Assembly (NCBI RefSeq): GCF_018812025.1
Contig: NC_063045.1
Span: 58,866,383 to 58,930,382 of the forward strand
Direction: 5' to 3'
Source: Megalobrama amblycephala
Lineage: Eukaryota; Chordata; Actinopteri; Cypriniformes; Xenocyprididae
Length of the DNA stretch: 64,000 nt
Below, piece after piece: positions 13,863 through 27,519 of the stretch; positions within the stretch are counted from its first letter, which is position 1, and each line of letters opens with the position of its first letter. The notes under the pieces are model-generated. The model was not told where the DNA came from. It ran no database searches and worked only from the letters and a program-made list of their open reading frames with translations. Position numbers and translations under genes: made by a program.

Positions 13863-14387
13863 CAATGATGTTCATTTTTTACTTTTTACCATTCTTTGAT
13901 TCTGCTCCTAGAGCAATGGCGTGTATTTCCCTGCGATTTACATGCAACTGTCTTACTGCATTTCTCATTTATGTCACTAAAAGTGCACATGAATATGCAT
14001 TTGAGCTCCAGACATGAATGATTCCTCGAACCAGGTTTGAACAATGTTGTGCCAGTTCCAACATGCATTGCAGCTTGAAAAAATTATCTGGTAACTATTA
14101 TTAAAAATGATCATTGCATTGATTTTGCTGGCTTGATTTATACTGCTGCTGCTGTCACTGTTATTTAGTTGTCTTATGGTTCAGAGTTCATATATTTACT
14201 GAATTACAATTGTTGATCATCACCGTGTTTGAGATTTGTGTTGAGGTATATGTGCAATGCATCTCTTTGCAACTTTTGTGTGCAATATATTTGCCAGAGT
14301 AAAATGTTTGCCTCTAAATTTAAGAGGCAATTAATGTTCGTATCATGTAGTTTGCTTTGAAAATCCATGCCTTGACAAGAATTTTTG

Positions 14388-14633
14388 GTAACACTTTAGT
14401 ATAGGGAACACAAACTATTAACTACAACTTTCCCCTCAATAAACTCCTAATTTACTGCTTATTAATAGTTAGTAGTAGTAAAGTTTAAGTATTGGGTTGG
14501 ATTAAAAATGTAGAATATGGTCATGCAGAATAAGGCATTAACATGTGCTCAGTAAGTACTAATAAATAACCAATAGTCTAGTAATATGCATGCTAATAAA
14601 CAACTAGTTAAAAGACCCTAAAATAAAGTGTTA
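14388..14633. mobile_element. MITE with GGTAACACTTTA ends, copy 1
   Basis: Left GGTAACACTTTAGTATAGGG, right AAATAAAGTGTTAC. Inner sequence AACTCCTAATTTACTGCTTA recurs inverted at 45525-45760. Confidence 0.7.
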
Positions 14634-15122
14634 CTGAATTTTTAGGTTCAAAACACTACCTGTTACTCATGAGATGTACAAATGTATTTAAGTTGACTTT
14701 AATCGGAGTGAATTAGTTGAGTTAACAAGTTCAAAGCGATACTGTGCCTTACTTTTTCAAGTTAGCTCAACTTTTTTTAATCCAATCTGATTTTAGATTC
14801 TGAAAGTTCTGTTTTTATGAACCCTAAATGTTGCAAACGTATGATTACTGCACTTTGCAAGTGTACAAAATATGTTTGAATCCAATTGAGAAAATAGTTT
14901 AGTGTTTAATTTTTTTCCTGTTGATCAGATTATTTCCGATTGATTTAGGTGTTTACACGAGGGCTTTTCAGTGTTTTGGGTGCATATAAATGTAGCTATA
15001 ATAGTCATTTCTTACATCAGATAATGTCCTGTTAGTCTAATGTGTCCTGTTGCATATCCTTTGATTCAATAGCTTAAGATTTACATGTGACTGCCATACA
15101 CTTTTAACAAAACAGTTTAATG

Positions 15123-15380
15123 GGGTTCTATATAGACCATAGGGTTCTAGACTCATTTTTAAGGAACCCTTGGTGCCAAAAATCTTTAAATAAGGAGAAC
15201 TCTCACAAAAGTATGTTTAATTCATAAACTTTAATTAAAATTAAGAATTAATTACAACAAAATTAGTTATTAAAACTAAATCCATAATATGACCCTATGA
15301 TGGGAACTATTAAAAGGTTCTATATATGAAGTGCCTGACAGAACCCTTTAAAGTTCTATATAGAACCTTCTAAGAGTGTA
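15123..15380. mobile_element. Palindromic TAGAACC-type MITE
   Basis: GGGTTCTATATAGACC on the left and GTTCTATATAGAACCTTC on the right, with AAGGAACCC/GAACCCTTT motifs between. Lies ~240 bp before the first visible exon. Confidence 0.6.
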
Positions 15381-15525
15381 CTGTCTAAATATCTTGTATA
15401 TGCTTCTTGTAAAAGTGCATATGACAACATCACCATGTGTTTTTCCATCTCTAGGATCAGATAAAGCCAACAGCAAGGTTTTCACTTTGTGCATAACTCT
15501 ACAAAGGCTGCATGTGTAATGCTGA

Positions 15526-15783
<258 letters not shown>

Positions 15784-15865
15784 TAAAGTCAAGGACACAT
15801 CAGGAGTCAAATGCAGAGAGAATAGTTTACTCCATCTGCAAGATTTTTCCCCAAACATACATATA

Positions 15866-17415
15866 CACTGCTCAAAAAAAATTAAAGGAACACTTTGAAA
15901 ACATCAGACCTCAAAGGGGAAAAATATCTTGCTGGATATCTAATCTGATATGGACTGGGTAATGTGTTGGGAAAAAAGGGATGCCACATTATTTGATGGA
16001 AATGAAAATTATCATCCTACAGAGGACTGAATTCAAAGACACCCTGAAAATCAAAGTGAAAAATGATGCAGCAGGCTGGTCCATTTTGCTGAAATTTCAT
16101 TGCAGGAAATCAAAATAGTACTCAGTAGTTTTGTATGGCCCCCACATGCTTGTATGCATGCCTGACAACATCTCCTAGTGAGACGACGGATGAAGTCCTG
16201 GGGTATTTCCTTCCAGATCTGGACCAGGGCATCACTGTCTGAGGTGCAACCTGGTGACGTTGGATGGACCGAAACATAATGTCCCAGAGGTGATCTATTG
16301 GATTTATCTATTGGCCATTCAATGGTATCAATTCCTTCATCCTCCAGGAACTGCCTGCATACTCTCGCCACATGAGGCCGGGCATTGTCGTGCACCAGGA
16401 GGAACCCAGGACCCATTGCACCGGCATAGGGTCTGACAATGGGTCCAAGGATTTCATCCTGATACCTAATGGCAGTCAGGGTGCCATTGTTTAGTCTCTA
16501 GAGGTCTGTGCGTCGTCCCTCCATGGATATGCCTCCCCAGACCATCACTGACCCACCACCAAACCGGTCATGATGAACGATGTTACAGGCAGGATAACAT
16601 TCTCCATGGTTTCTCCAGACACTTTCACATCTGTCATGTGCTCAGGGTGAACCTGCTGTCATCTATGAAAAGCACAGGGTGCCAGTGGCGGACCTGCCAA
16701 TTCTGGTGTTCAATGACAATTGCCAATTGAGCTCCACGGTGCCGGGCAGTGAGCACAGGGCCCACTAGAGGATGCCAGGCCCTCAGGCCAGCCTCATGAA
16801 ATCTGTTTCTGATTGTTTGGTGAGAGACATTCACACCAGTAGCCTGCTTGGAGGTCATTTTGCAGGGCACCAGCAGTGCTCATCCTGTTCCTCCTGGCAC
16901 AAAGGAGCAGATACCGGTCCTGCTGATAGGTTAAGGACCTTCTACGGCCCTGTCCAGCTCTCCTAGAGTAACTGCCTGTCTCCTGGAATCTCCTCCATGC
17001 TCTTGAGACTGTGTTGGGAGGCACAGCAAACCTTCTGGCAATGGCACGTATTGTTGTGCCATCCTGGAGGAGTTGGACTGCCTATGCAACCTCTGTAGGG
17101 TCCAGGTATCACCCCATGTTACCAGTAGTAACACTGACCCTTGCCAAATGCAAAACTAGTGAAAAACAGTCAGAAAAGATGAGTAGGGAAAAAAATGTCA
17201 GTGGCCTCCACCTGTAAAACCATTCCTGTTTTGGGGGTCGTCTCATTGTTGCCCATCTAGTGCACCTGTTGTTGATTTCATTAACACCAAAGCAGCTGAA
17301 ACTGATTAACAACCCCGTCTTCTACTGAACTGACCAGATCAGTATCCCAGGAGTTTTATTGACTTGATGCTATTCTCTGATTAAAAAGTGTTCCTTTAAT
17401 TTTTTTTGAGCAGTG
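15866..17415 (-). mobile_element. Tc1/mariner transposon, inactivated copy
   Basis: Inverted termini CACTGCTCAAAAAAAATTAA and TTAATTTTTTTTGAGCAGTG, continuing through AGGAACACTTT. TA target duplication at 15864-15865 and 17416-17417. 1550 bp, the size of a full Tc1-like element; it carries a minus-strand transposase relic. Confidence 0.93.
16051..17134 (-). pseudogene. Tc1-like transposase relic (frameshifted)
   Basis: Minus-strand pieces in different frames follow the Tc1 order: helix-turn-helix region (VPPNTVSRAWRRFQETGSY, before ~16794), then VSHQTIRNRFHEAGLRAWHP, then the first catalytic Asp motif FIDDSRF (~16640), then the second, VHDNARPHVARVC (~16390). Between 16870 and 16794 the frame changes. 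After IEWP (~16310) the reading departs from the family pattern, so the usual DD34E glutamate block is lost in this frame. Such enzymes cut and paste DNA at TA sites; this copy cannot make an intact protein. Confidence 0.9.
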
Positions 17416-17439
17416 TATATTCAGTGTGAATCTTTTTGT

Positions 17440-19472
17440 TTTTCAATGCCTTTTTTATTTGCCTTTTTTTTGCCAAATAATTTCTTTAGTGTTTTGTTCT
17501 TCCTTCATATTTAAATATTTAAAAAATATAAAATAATTTCCTCATATTTTGATGGTTTAATTGAACTTGTAGGGTCATTAAAAACAAACATCTCCGGAGG
17601 ACATCACCTTCGGACATAGCTAAAAGAGTTTCTTTCATGCAGTTAGTATCTACTTTGAATTTGTTATTCCCCAATACTGCTTAACTCTTCGTTGATAAAA
17701 TACGTCCAGAACGATCCCTGTCAATTAGCGCTGGATCTTCAGTTCATCTGCTAATATTCCTCAGCAGACATGATCCAGTAAAAGTGTTTAAATGAGTATG
17801 TAGATGCACTTTCTTATCTGCCTTGTTTTGAACTTTTAATGAAAATTGAATTAGTGTGAAACGACTGTGAAGGCTGGATGCGGACATGGTTGTGTAACTC
17901 ACTTCATTATAACACAGATCACTCTGTATGTTGTAATTGTGTTATATTTGAGTTTGAACTCACTACAAACTTTCTCTTCGGCTCACGTTCACTGTGACAA
18001 ATTCTCAACACAATATATTTTGTACTATTATGCAAATATTGCACTCAGAGCAAATAATCAGAATCATATATTGTCCACTTAATTTTGTGTGACATATTCG
18101 TTGAATAAAATTTCCCACCTAGTGTATTTGTGTTATAAAGCGAAGGCAGTGATTTATCTGAAGTGTGGTGCCATAAATATTGCATGCAAACAGAGCAGCT
18201 TTAATTATGACCTTCTGCATCTGTTTAGCTCTGATTTCATGATGTAATGCAAATGGGGGAAGATAACTATCAATTAAGGTGGTTAGAGGGGAAATGAATT
18301 ACTGTAGGTTTCACTTTCAAGGAAGATAATTACAGTCTATATGCAATCTGTTTGTTTCAATCTGTTTATTTCAGTCTGCTTATTTCATATGCAAGATATA
18401 GAGGAGGATTATTTTTATGGACAGATTTGTGAGACTAATAAAGTGTCATAACAACCTGATCGCAAGCCCAAAAAAGCAATTTAAACAATAATTAAATTCT
18501 ATACACTTACATACATATATGCTTTTCCACATATTGCATATATTATATTGTAAACAGTATATTACAAAATATAACATATATTTCTTTTTTATTTTATTTA
18601 CTATTCTGGTTATTTTCCTTGAAAGCAAAACCTATTATAGTAATCTACTTCCCCCTAAACATCTTACTAAATGATTACTAAACATATTACTAAAACACAT
18701 AAAAACTTGTTGTTGTGTTGTTTGCTATTATAGATCAGTGAGTGTGCAGATATATTCAGCTACTGTACTGCAGAAATGTTCTTCCATTTATTAACCTCCA
18801 AACGCTCCTCTGACTGACAGCAGCTTTATATGAGATCTAATTATGAGGTCGCACTATAAAGTCCCTCTCAATAACGCTCACCCTTTAAAACAGCTCAAGT
18901 GTAAGCGTCTTAAATGCTGCCGCCATTAAATATTTGAGTGACATGTGCTTAATTTCAGATGAAATCTACTCCACACTCTTTTATGGGACCAAAACAGGCC
19001 TTTTCACTTCATTTAAGACTTGGTGTAAATCCATAAGGGTGTAAAACTCAACCTCTGCAGCTAATGAGCGGCTGACCTTGTGTCATATTTTATATTGTTT
19101 CTTTATGGGCCTCATATCATGAGGAATTCAATTTTCCTTGCTTTTCTGTGATAAAAGTGCTCAATATGCGATGAAAATATGTGTTTCAGAACACAAAATG
19201 TCTTATCCAGTACAAAAAGATTATTAAAACTGCTGTAGGCTGCAAAATGACTTATGCAAACTATTGATGCAATTAATGCTAAACACATCCACTCCTAGTG
19301 GTCAAAAGTGATGTCTGTAGGGGATATTTGTTTTTAATGATCCTATATGTTCGATTAAACCATCAAAATATGAGGAAAATATTTTATATTTTTTAAATAT
19401 TTTAAATACTAGGGAAGAACAAAACACTAAACTTGGTTACGGTGTTTATCTGACAATTTTTTTTGGCAAATG
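17440..19472. mobile_element. Element or duplication bounded by long inverted arms
   Basis: 17458-17612 and 19305-19475 are inverted copies of ~150-170 bp; shared blocks include TTTAGTGTTTTGTTCTTCC and CCTCATATTTTGATGGTTTA. The ~1.7 kb between the arms has no recognisable coding capacity. Abuts the Tc1 copy on the left and the 19473 element on the right. Confidence 0.65.
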
Positions 19473-20703
19473 TATGGAAGCTTGTTTCCGCCACTAAATA
19501 AAAAAAATAAAAAAAAAATTTTATCTCGCAATTCTGACTTCTTTTTTTTTTCAGAATTGTGAGATTTAAACTCACAATTGCGAGCAGGGCTTCACATTTA
19601 CTTTTTTGCTCACTGGCCCCAATTTTGCTGTTGGGAAATTACATTTTATATGATTAAAGTTGACTTTGGCATGCTAAAATTACTTGATTTTGAGTCATTT
19701 TACTTGATTAGCTAGATTTAAAACCCTTTCAAACTTTCAAATGCAGATTGACCACCCAAACCAAGACTAGGCCTACATGGTATATCAGCTGGTATGTGCG
19801 GGTGGGCAAGGGGTGGGTAATATGACCATAATATGATCAATTTTATAAACAACTTTTTTTAGGCTTTATAAAAAGAACAAAGAAGAAAATTAGTAAATCA
19901 CAAATACAGTAGTAAATTAAATAGCCTAAACTATTTTTTCAGATACAGTAGGTTTATTGAACATGTATACATTTATTTAACATCTTTTGTTGTTTGATTA
20001 ACATTAATGACAGACATATATTTCATTGGGCTGCTGAATGCATGGATGTAATATACTGACACACATCCAGTTTTTACCAACCGTTTTATGTCCACTTAAG
20101 CCATAACCGACTGTATTCACGTGAGATACTCCACACGATGGACATTTTGTGTTGACTATTCAGGCGCAAGGAGATCTGATCGCGTGCGCGACAGAGAGAG
20201 AGCGCTTCTGTTGTGTGTCATTCAGCGCGATTCCGCCTATCCCGCCTTCACTAACTGCAAGTTAATCGATAACGAATTGTGATTGGATTGTAATTTTGTG
20301 CTACAACGAGCTTGGCTACCTTTGATTAGGCTGTAAGCTGAAATTATATTCAACCCGCCAAAGTGGCTAATGGGAGTGGCTGTCTTACCCACCACAGCTG
20401 AAATCTAACCGCATTTGGTGGGTTGGCAGGTGTTAATGTCAAGCACTGATTGCAAGTTATAAAGTCAGAATTGCGAGCTATAAAGTCAGAATTGCAAGAT
20501 ACAAAGTCAAAATTATGTGATATAAAGTCAGAATTGCGAGTTAATAAGACAGAATTACATGATATAAACCCGCAATTGCGTCTTATGGAGTCAGAATTGT
20601 GAGATATAAACTTGCAATTGAAGAAAAAAAGTCAGAATTGTGAGATAAAAAGTCACGATTACCTTTTTTATTTTTTATTTCATGGCGGAAACAAGCTTCC
20701 ATA
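19473..20703. mobile_element. TATGGAAGC-TIR element with 21-bp internal repeats, copy 1
   Basis: Left end TATGGAAGCTTGTTTCCGCC; right end GGCGGAAACAAGCTTCCATA. Flanks CAAATG / CAAAAG look like a 6-bp target duplication with one change. The interior is a degenerate array of AGTCAGAATTGCGAGATATAA units, split by a hAT-like insertion (19585-20448). Confidence 0.85.
19585..20448. mobile_element. hAT-like insertion within the tandem array
   Basis: Ends CAGGGCTTCACATTTA and (inverted) TTAATGTCAAGCACTG; flanking 8-mers ATTGCGAG / ATTGCAAG differ at one base. Interior 19950-20280 is homologous to 47735-48105 of the other hAT-like element. Confidence 0.75.
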
Positions 20704-21629
<926 letters not shown>

Positions 21630-22029
21630 TGATTAAATCCCTTTAAATACTCCGTAATTGGGACTTTAATCCACAGCTTTTGATCCTTCACGCACCGTGA
21701 CACACCCCGCGGAGGAAGTCGGCTGTGACACTCGCGGAAAAAAACTCTTTAGAAGAACCCGACAGATCAACCTTTGAGCATGTCTGTGCGACGTGTGCTC
21801 TTACAAATAAAGTTTTTAAAAGGGCTTTACAGCCTGATGGAATAGAACAAGCTTTTGAAGTGCTATGGTTTCTTTGAAAACCATCCCATTACCTTTAGAT
21901 CTTCACTTTTCCTGCTAAACTCGATATGAAATCCATACTGACTCTTTTTACTTTCTTATTAGTATACATTGCTCATCTTATTGTGCGTGATTCATCAATG
22001 CATGTTATTCTAAAGAAAAAATGTCTTTA

Positions 22030-22720
22030 CTTCATAAGTTGTAAACCCTAGCGCTCAAAATAATGAATTAGTTTGAGTAGGACAAACTTAAATTAAACTA
22101 ATTAGTTCAGTTATATGAACTTTTATGAGTATTTAGGAGTCTTTTTCTTTTGGGTTCACAGAACTGACATATTTTTCATTGTTTTGAGTTTTATGAACTA
22201 ATTTCTTTTAATTTAGACAAACTTAAGTTTAACTGAAACTTGGCTGGGATTTCTATTTCCCAGCATGCTTTGCCTATGGAAAGGGGAAAGTAAATGCTAA
22301 AGTTAAGTGCTATATATTGTTTTTTTTTGAGCGAGATTAATGTTAAGTTTCTGTTAATGTGGGTTTTTGGAGAGTTACCATCATGGTGACAAGTGGTACA
22401 TGCGGCTTGGTTTGAGAGCAAGTAATGCTTCATAGTGCTGTACTCATTCAGCAAGTGTTATACCATATGGCTAACATGTTAGCAAGTTAGCATTTTCTGA
22501 ATTAGCTTGTTATAGCTAGCTACATTTTCATTAATAAAAATGTTTATGTTGAGATTGCGTGATAATAAAATGTATAAATTAGTTTACTCAAATATTTCAA
22601 TTTAAGAACAATTAAAATTTATGAGTACAAAATAACAATCTGCCATTTCTTAACTTAAACATTTTGCTTTAACAGATTGCCTCAATTATTTTGAGTTTTG
22701 CCAACTTATTCATGTTTACA
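22030..22720. mobile_element. Palindromic MITE-like element
   Basis: ATAAGTTG...CTCAAAATAATG near 22034-22066 pairs with ATTATTTTGAGT...CCAACTTAT near 22685-22715; AAACTTAAATT/AATTTAGACAAACTTAAG motifs repeat inside. Boundaries approximate. Confidence 0.5.
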
Positions 22721-23630
22721 GTTGAGTTACTTTCCTATTTCTTAGCCAATCAATTCCCAGTGGTTTAATATTTTCCCTCATTCAATATCTTATTTCACAT
22801 TAGTATTATTTTAGTATTATTAATATACTATTATAATATTTATTAATATTTCAAATTGGTTCTTATATATATATTTTCATTTTTTGTTAATCTACTAAAT
22901 GATTTGTTTTTTATTAATGTTATTCATTACAGTTTTTATATAAAACATTTTAAATATAACATAAGTTTTAGTAATATTTTTGAGTGTTTTTGTCATTTTT
23001 TTAAATTCGTTTTTGGGGTTTAATAATTCTATTTAGTTTTTATTTCAGTTTAAGTTTTAATAACTTTAGTACTTCAACATATTTTATTTCAGTTAGCTGC
23101 TGAAAAAAATCCTCACATTCATAGAGTTAATTTTTTCATCTAATATTTCTATTTTTATTTTATTTTATTATTGTTGTTATTATTTATTATTGTCATTTTA
23201 TTTGTTTTATTTCAATTAATGATAATGTTTTGTAATAAATTCATATAAATTCATAACAACACTGTGTTTATGTCACATTACAAAAGTAAAATTGGTTGAA
23301 AATGTAATTTCATGTTGATTATAACAAATTTTGCCTACAGTAGAATCATTATGAAGAACCTAAAATGCAAACATTAATAATCTCTAATAATAAATAATAA
23401 TAAAGAATCCACGAGGCTTATTAAAGATTCTTTGAACACAAGAACCTTTATTTTTATGATTGTTTAGTAAGATATCACATGCTTTAGGTTTTTTTATGAA
23501 CTTCCTGTGACCTTTTGAAGGTCATGTGACTGTTGCACAGGTGAAAATCAACAAAGCCCTGAGCTAAAACAGTCCTGCAGAGTGTGTCATTTTGGCCTTT
23601 TCATCGTTTGCATCCCTCTTGTCCCTGCAG

Positions 23631-23828
23631 ATAAAGCATGGATGGTGATACAACACAATAACACGGAGCTCACCAAATTAAAAACGTCCTCCGGGATAAA
23701 TCAGCATTTAGCCCACTTTAACTATTCCGCCGACGCGGAGCAGATCCAGGCGATAATTACCCAGGCGGAGTACTGCGAGCAGGAACTCTCCTACCACTGC
23801 AAAAAGTCACGGCTCTTGAACACACCAG
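23631..23828 (+). CDS. cntnap5: cntnap5 exon: fibrinogen-like domain, middle
   Basis: Acceptor CCCTGCAG; donor CACCAG|GTAAGC. Encodes DKAWMVIQHNNTELTKL near its start and AEYCEQELSYHCKKSRLLN near its end, the Cys-containing signature of Caspr fibrinogen-like domains. NNT and NYS are potential N-glycosylation sites. 198 nt, phase 1 to phase 1. Confidence 0.96.
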
Positions 23829-24484
23829 GTAAGCCCTTTTTATTAGGAATATCGATCGCCCCCTCCATATGAAAGGTCAGGCTTATTAAAACCTCGCTCC
23901 ATCTGCAGACTTTTGCATGACGCTTAAGCAAACGGCACAAATTGATTGTTATACTCAGTTACGGACAGTTTATATCGAGTTATATTTTTCCCCCGCTTTT
24001 TTCAGCTTTAAATTAATTGAAAGGCACCTTTAGAGTACATTTTTCATGTGCATTTGTACCTTTGAAGTGCTTTTATCATGTTTGTTTGTTTGTTTGTTTG
24101 TGTGGGTTTGTCATGGGCGGTTTGGTACAGTGTCTATCTATCACAGGTCGAGTGATAACGGTTCTCGTAGTCTCTCAAATAAACACGAAACATCGGCGCT
24201 CTCCGCACCCACAGTAATTGCGTCCATTAGTTGTCTCATTATCGGAGTTCTTGATGAGACGAGGAGAGCACGGTGTCAGGCGTAAATAAGAAATGTTGGA
24301 AATGTCAGGTGAGTGGTAATGAAAATAACACGCTCATCTCGATTAAACCTGGACAGATGCATTTAGAGGACGACGGGTGCGGGAGTGTGATCGTCTAGAA
24401 GTGAAAAATCACACATAAGATCTCTTTAACGTCTCAATTCTTTCGATTAGACAGAAATGAGATTAAATATAGAGCAGATAGAGC

Positions 24485-25405
24485 CTGCTTCTCAGATGTT
24501 GCTCTTGAGAAATAGACCACAGTAATCACACACATCATCTCAAAATGTCTCAAATTGTGCTCGGATTTGCCAAGATGCCAAAGTCAGTCATCTCGATATG
24601 AACTCGAACATTTCTTATCAAATTCAGGGTGAAATGATCTGAACTATTGACCCATTTGTTTATTTCTTTTGAAGAACTTTAGTAGAAACTATGGAAGCTT
24701 GTTTCTGCGATGGAATAAAACTATTTAAAAGATAATTACTTTTTTTCTTGTAATTGTGAGTTTATATATTGCAGTTCTGACTTTTTTTTCCCCACAATTG
24801 CTAGTTTTTATCTCACAGTTTGGACTATTTTTTCTCACAATTGAGTTTATATCTCACAATTCTGACTTTTTCTTACAATTGCGAGTTTATATCTTGCAAT
24901 TCTGTCTTCTTTTCTCAGAAATGCATGATATAAACTTGCAAATCTGAGGGATAAAATGTCAGAATTGTGAGAGAAAAAGTCACAATTACATCTTTTATGT
25001 TTTATTCAGTGGCTTCCATAAGAAACATCTCATTTCCTGCTACTCATATGTTTCTCATGCGAAAAAGACCCCAGTAATCTCACATTTCATGTCAAAATAT
25101 GTCACATTGTGCCCCAAAGTCTGTGACCAAAACTCAATATGAACTCATAACTCATTTCTCATAAATTGCAGGATCAAATTATCCAAACTATTGACCCATT
25201 TGTGTCTACTTTTATTTCTTTTGAAGAAGTTTAGTAGAAATTTCCTGCTTCTCAGATTTTCTTCATGAATACCTCAACTCAAATGGTGCTCAGATTTGGC
25301 AAGATCCCAAACAAGTCTGCAACCAAAACTCAGAAATCTCATCCAAATCAGGGTCAAATGATATGAACTATCTTTTAGGAGTTTTAATAGAAACATCTGA
25401 GACAT
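24485..25405. repeat. Three ~160-220-bp tandem units, one split by a MITE
   Basis: Units at 24485-24689, 25025-25243 and 25244-25405 share CCTGCTTCTCAGAT, ACTATTGACCCATTTGT and TTCTTTTGAAGAA..TTTAGTAGAAA. The element 24690-25020 was inserted between unit 1 and unit 2. Confidence 0.7.
24690..25020. mobile_element. TATGGAAGC-TIR element, complete short copy
   Basis: Left TATGGAAGCTTGTTTCTGCG, right CAGTGGCTTCCATA. Perfect 6-bp flanking duplication AGAAAC (24684-24689 and 25021-25026). Interior: ~7 units of a 20-21-bp repeat (CACAATTCTGAC / TTGCGAGTTTATATC). Confidence 0.85.
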
Positions 25406-25551
25406 TACTGAGAACCTCATGAGCTATAAAAGAGAAACCTCTGAGCAATAACATTTCTTCTGGATATGCTTTATTCCAAATGTCTAAGCATCATTTTGTA
25501 GAGCGGTTGCATCAGTCTCATTATGGACGCTCTGTGTTTGTGTTGTTGCAG

Positions 25552-25708
25552 ATGGCACCCCCTTCACCTGGTGGCTGGGCAGGGCGGGTGAAGCACACAT
25601 GTACTGGGGAGGAGCGGTGCCAGGCAGTCAGCAGTGTGCCTGTGGGCTGCAAGATAACTGTGTGCATCCTGAACACTTCTGTAACTGTGATGCCGACAGC
25701 AAAGAGTG
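25552..25708 (+). CDS. cntnap5: cntnap5 exon: fibrinogen-like domain, WW and Cys-rich part
   Basis: Acceptor TGTTGTTGCAG; donor GAGTG|GTATGA. Reads [14 protein letters not shown], then [17 protein letters not shown] and [11 protein letters not shown] (the Trp codon is split across the intron). The WW, YWGG and CNCDAD motifs are family hallmarks. 157 nt, phase 1 to phase 2. An overlapping longer open frame across the donor is not supported by homology. Confidence 0.96.
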
Positions 25709-26310
25709 GTATGACACTGTGTTCGTTCTTTTGCTTCTCATGTTCAGTACCCAAAAATAAAACGATACATTTAGTCCTGGTTTGCTTAGCATTTACACCA
25801 AACCTAAAGATACAAAAAAAAAAAACCCTGGCTTTTATTTTGCGACAGTACTTACCAAACATCCAAGGCAATGCTGTGTGCTGGGCTAAATGCGCTGACT
25901 CTATGTGAGTACATATGATGGTATTTTTGCTAGCTGAGAACTCATGAAGAACTTATAAAATGTGTAAAGGAGTCAAAACAGTGGTAGAAATTCCTCCATT
26001 ACACACAAACGATGATATGCAGTGAGGAGACGTGGTTCAGACACCTGAACTGTAATCGGCAACATAGCTCCTAAGATTAGAGGAATCAGCTATATTTGTG
26101 CATTCTGTTCTTTTCAGGGCTGCAGCTTGTGACATCACATCCTGTTTTTGGTTTGGTTCATTTAATACAAATACATGAACATTTGACAATACTAAATATC
26201 ATAAAAGGACCAAAAAATATTGAGATATGTTTATGTAGTAAATATTGTGATGCAGAACTACCATCTAGACACTTGGATTTTCTTTTAATTTTTAAAATCA
26301 GTATATATTA

Positions 26311-27150
26311 CAAAACTATGGAAGCTAAGTTTCAGACACGGAAAAGGTAATTACGTAATGACGTTATTAATTACGTAATGACGTTTTATCCAAAAATTCT
26401 GACCTTTTCCCCCACAATTGGTTTTATATCTCACAATTCTGACTTTGTAACTCACAGTTGCAAGTTTATGTCTTACGGAAGAGGATTAGGGCCAAGCAAT
26501 AATAAAAAAAATAAAACCATCTCAAGATTAAAGTTGTTAAATTTCGAGAAAAAACTCGTTAAATTTCGAGAAAAAAGTCGAAATAAAATGTTGAGAATAA
26601 ACTCGTTAAATTACGAGAAAAAATGCGTTAAATTTCGAGAAAAAAGTCGAGATAAAATGTTGAGAATAAAGTCATTAAATTATGAGAAAAAAGTCATTAA
26701 ATTATGAGAACAAATTCGTAATTTAACGAATTTGTTCTCATAATTTAACAACTTTTTTCTCGTAATTTAATGACTTCTCAACATTTTTCTCGAAATTTAA
26801 CGACATTTTTCTCATAATTTAACGAATTTGTTCTCGTAATTTAACGGCTTTTTTTCTCATAATTTAATGACTTTATTCTCAACATTTTTCTCGAAATTTA
26901 ACGACATTTTTCTCGTAATTTAACGAATTTGTTCTCGTAATTTAATGATTTTTTTCTCGAAATTTAACGAGTTTTTTTCTCGTCATTTAATGAGTTTATT
27001 CTCAACATTTTATCTCGACTTTTTCTTGAAATTTAACCGCTTTAATCTCAAGATGGTTTTATTTTTTTATTATTGCTTGGCCCTAATCCTCTTCCGTAAT
27101 ATCTCTCAATTTTGAGAAATAAAATCAGAATTGCAAGATAAAAAGTTGCA
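26311..27150. mobile_element. TATGGAAGC-TIR element, partial copy carrying a nested element
   Basis: Left end TATGGAAGCTAAGTTTCAG; array units (CACAATTCTGACTTTGTAAC; AAATCAGAATTGCAAGATAA) on both sides of the 26474-27098 insertion. The right terminus is not recognisable. Confidence 0.65.
26474..27098. mobile_element. TACGGAAGAGG-TIR palindromic element with 22-bp internal repeats
   Basis: Inverted ends run from TACGGAAGAGGATTAGGGCC through AAGCAATAATAAAAAAA to CATCTCAAGATTAAAG, mirrored at 27040-27098. Flanks ATGTCT / ATATCT (6 bp, one difference). Interior is an array of GTTAAATTTCGAGAAAAAAC units, first in one orientation and then inverted about ~26720. Confidence 0.85.
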
Positions 27151-27391
27151 CTGTGATGCAATAAACAAATGAAGTTGTACAATTTTGCCTCTATTGTTGA
27201 CTTGAGCTTTTTTCCACATTATGGGGATTGGGAAATGTGCTTGCAGTGCAATAACGTTACAGTGCACACACACACATGGGTGAAATATGACCTGGACATG
27301 TTCTTGACAGTTATGTTCTTCACAGTTTACATGAAATGAAGATGTGATTGTTCTCAAATGTTTAAACCTGCTGTTTTGTGACGTTTGACAG

Positions 27392-27519
27392 GTCTAATGA
27401 CTCCGGGCTGCTGTCCCATAAAGAGCATTTGCCGGTCGCAGCGCTGGCTGTGGGTGACATCAGCAGATCGGGTTCAGAAGCGGCCTACAGAGTTGGTCCC
27501 CTGCAGTGTTACGGAGACA
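27392..27519 (+). CDS. cntnap5: cntnap5 exon: end of fibrinogen-like domain / LamG boundary
   Basis: Acceptor TTTGACAG; donor GACA|GTAAGT. Encodes SNDSGLLSHKEHLPVAALA, then VGDISRSGSEAAYRVGPLQC, matching the KEHLPV and RxGSEA..GPL.C segment linking the fibrinogen-like and laminin G domains in Caspr proteins. NDS is a potential N-glycosylation site. 128 nt, phase 2 to phase 1. Confidence 0.95.

Noticed and set aside
25521..25908. 142-codon and 116-codon frames overlapping the WW exon
   Set aside because: Out-of-frame shadows of a real cntnap5 exon extending into introns.
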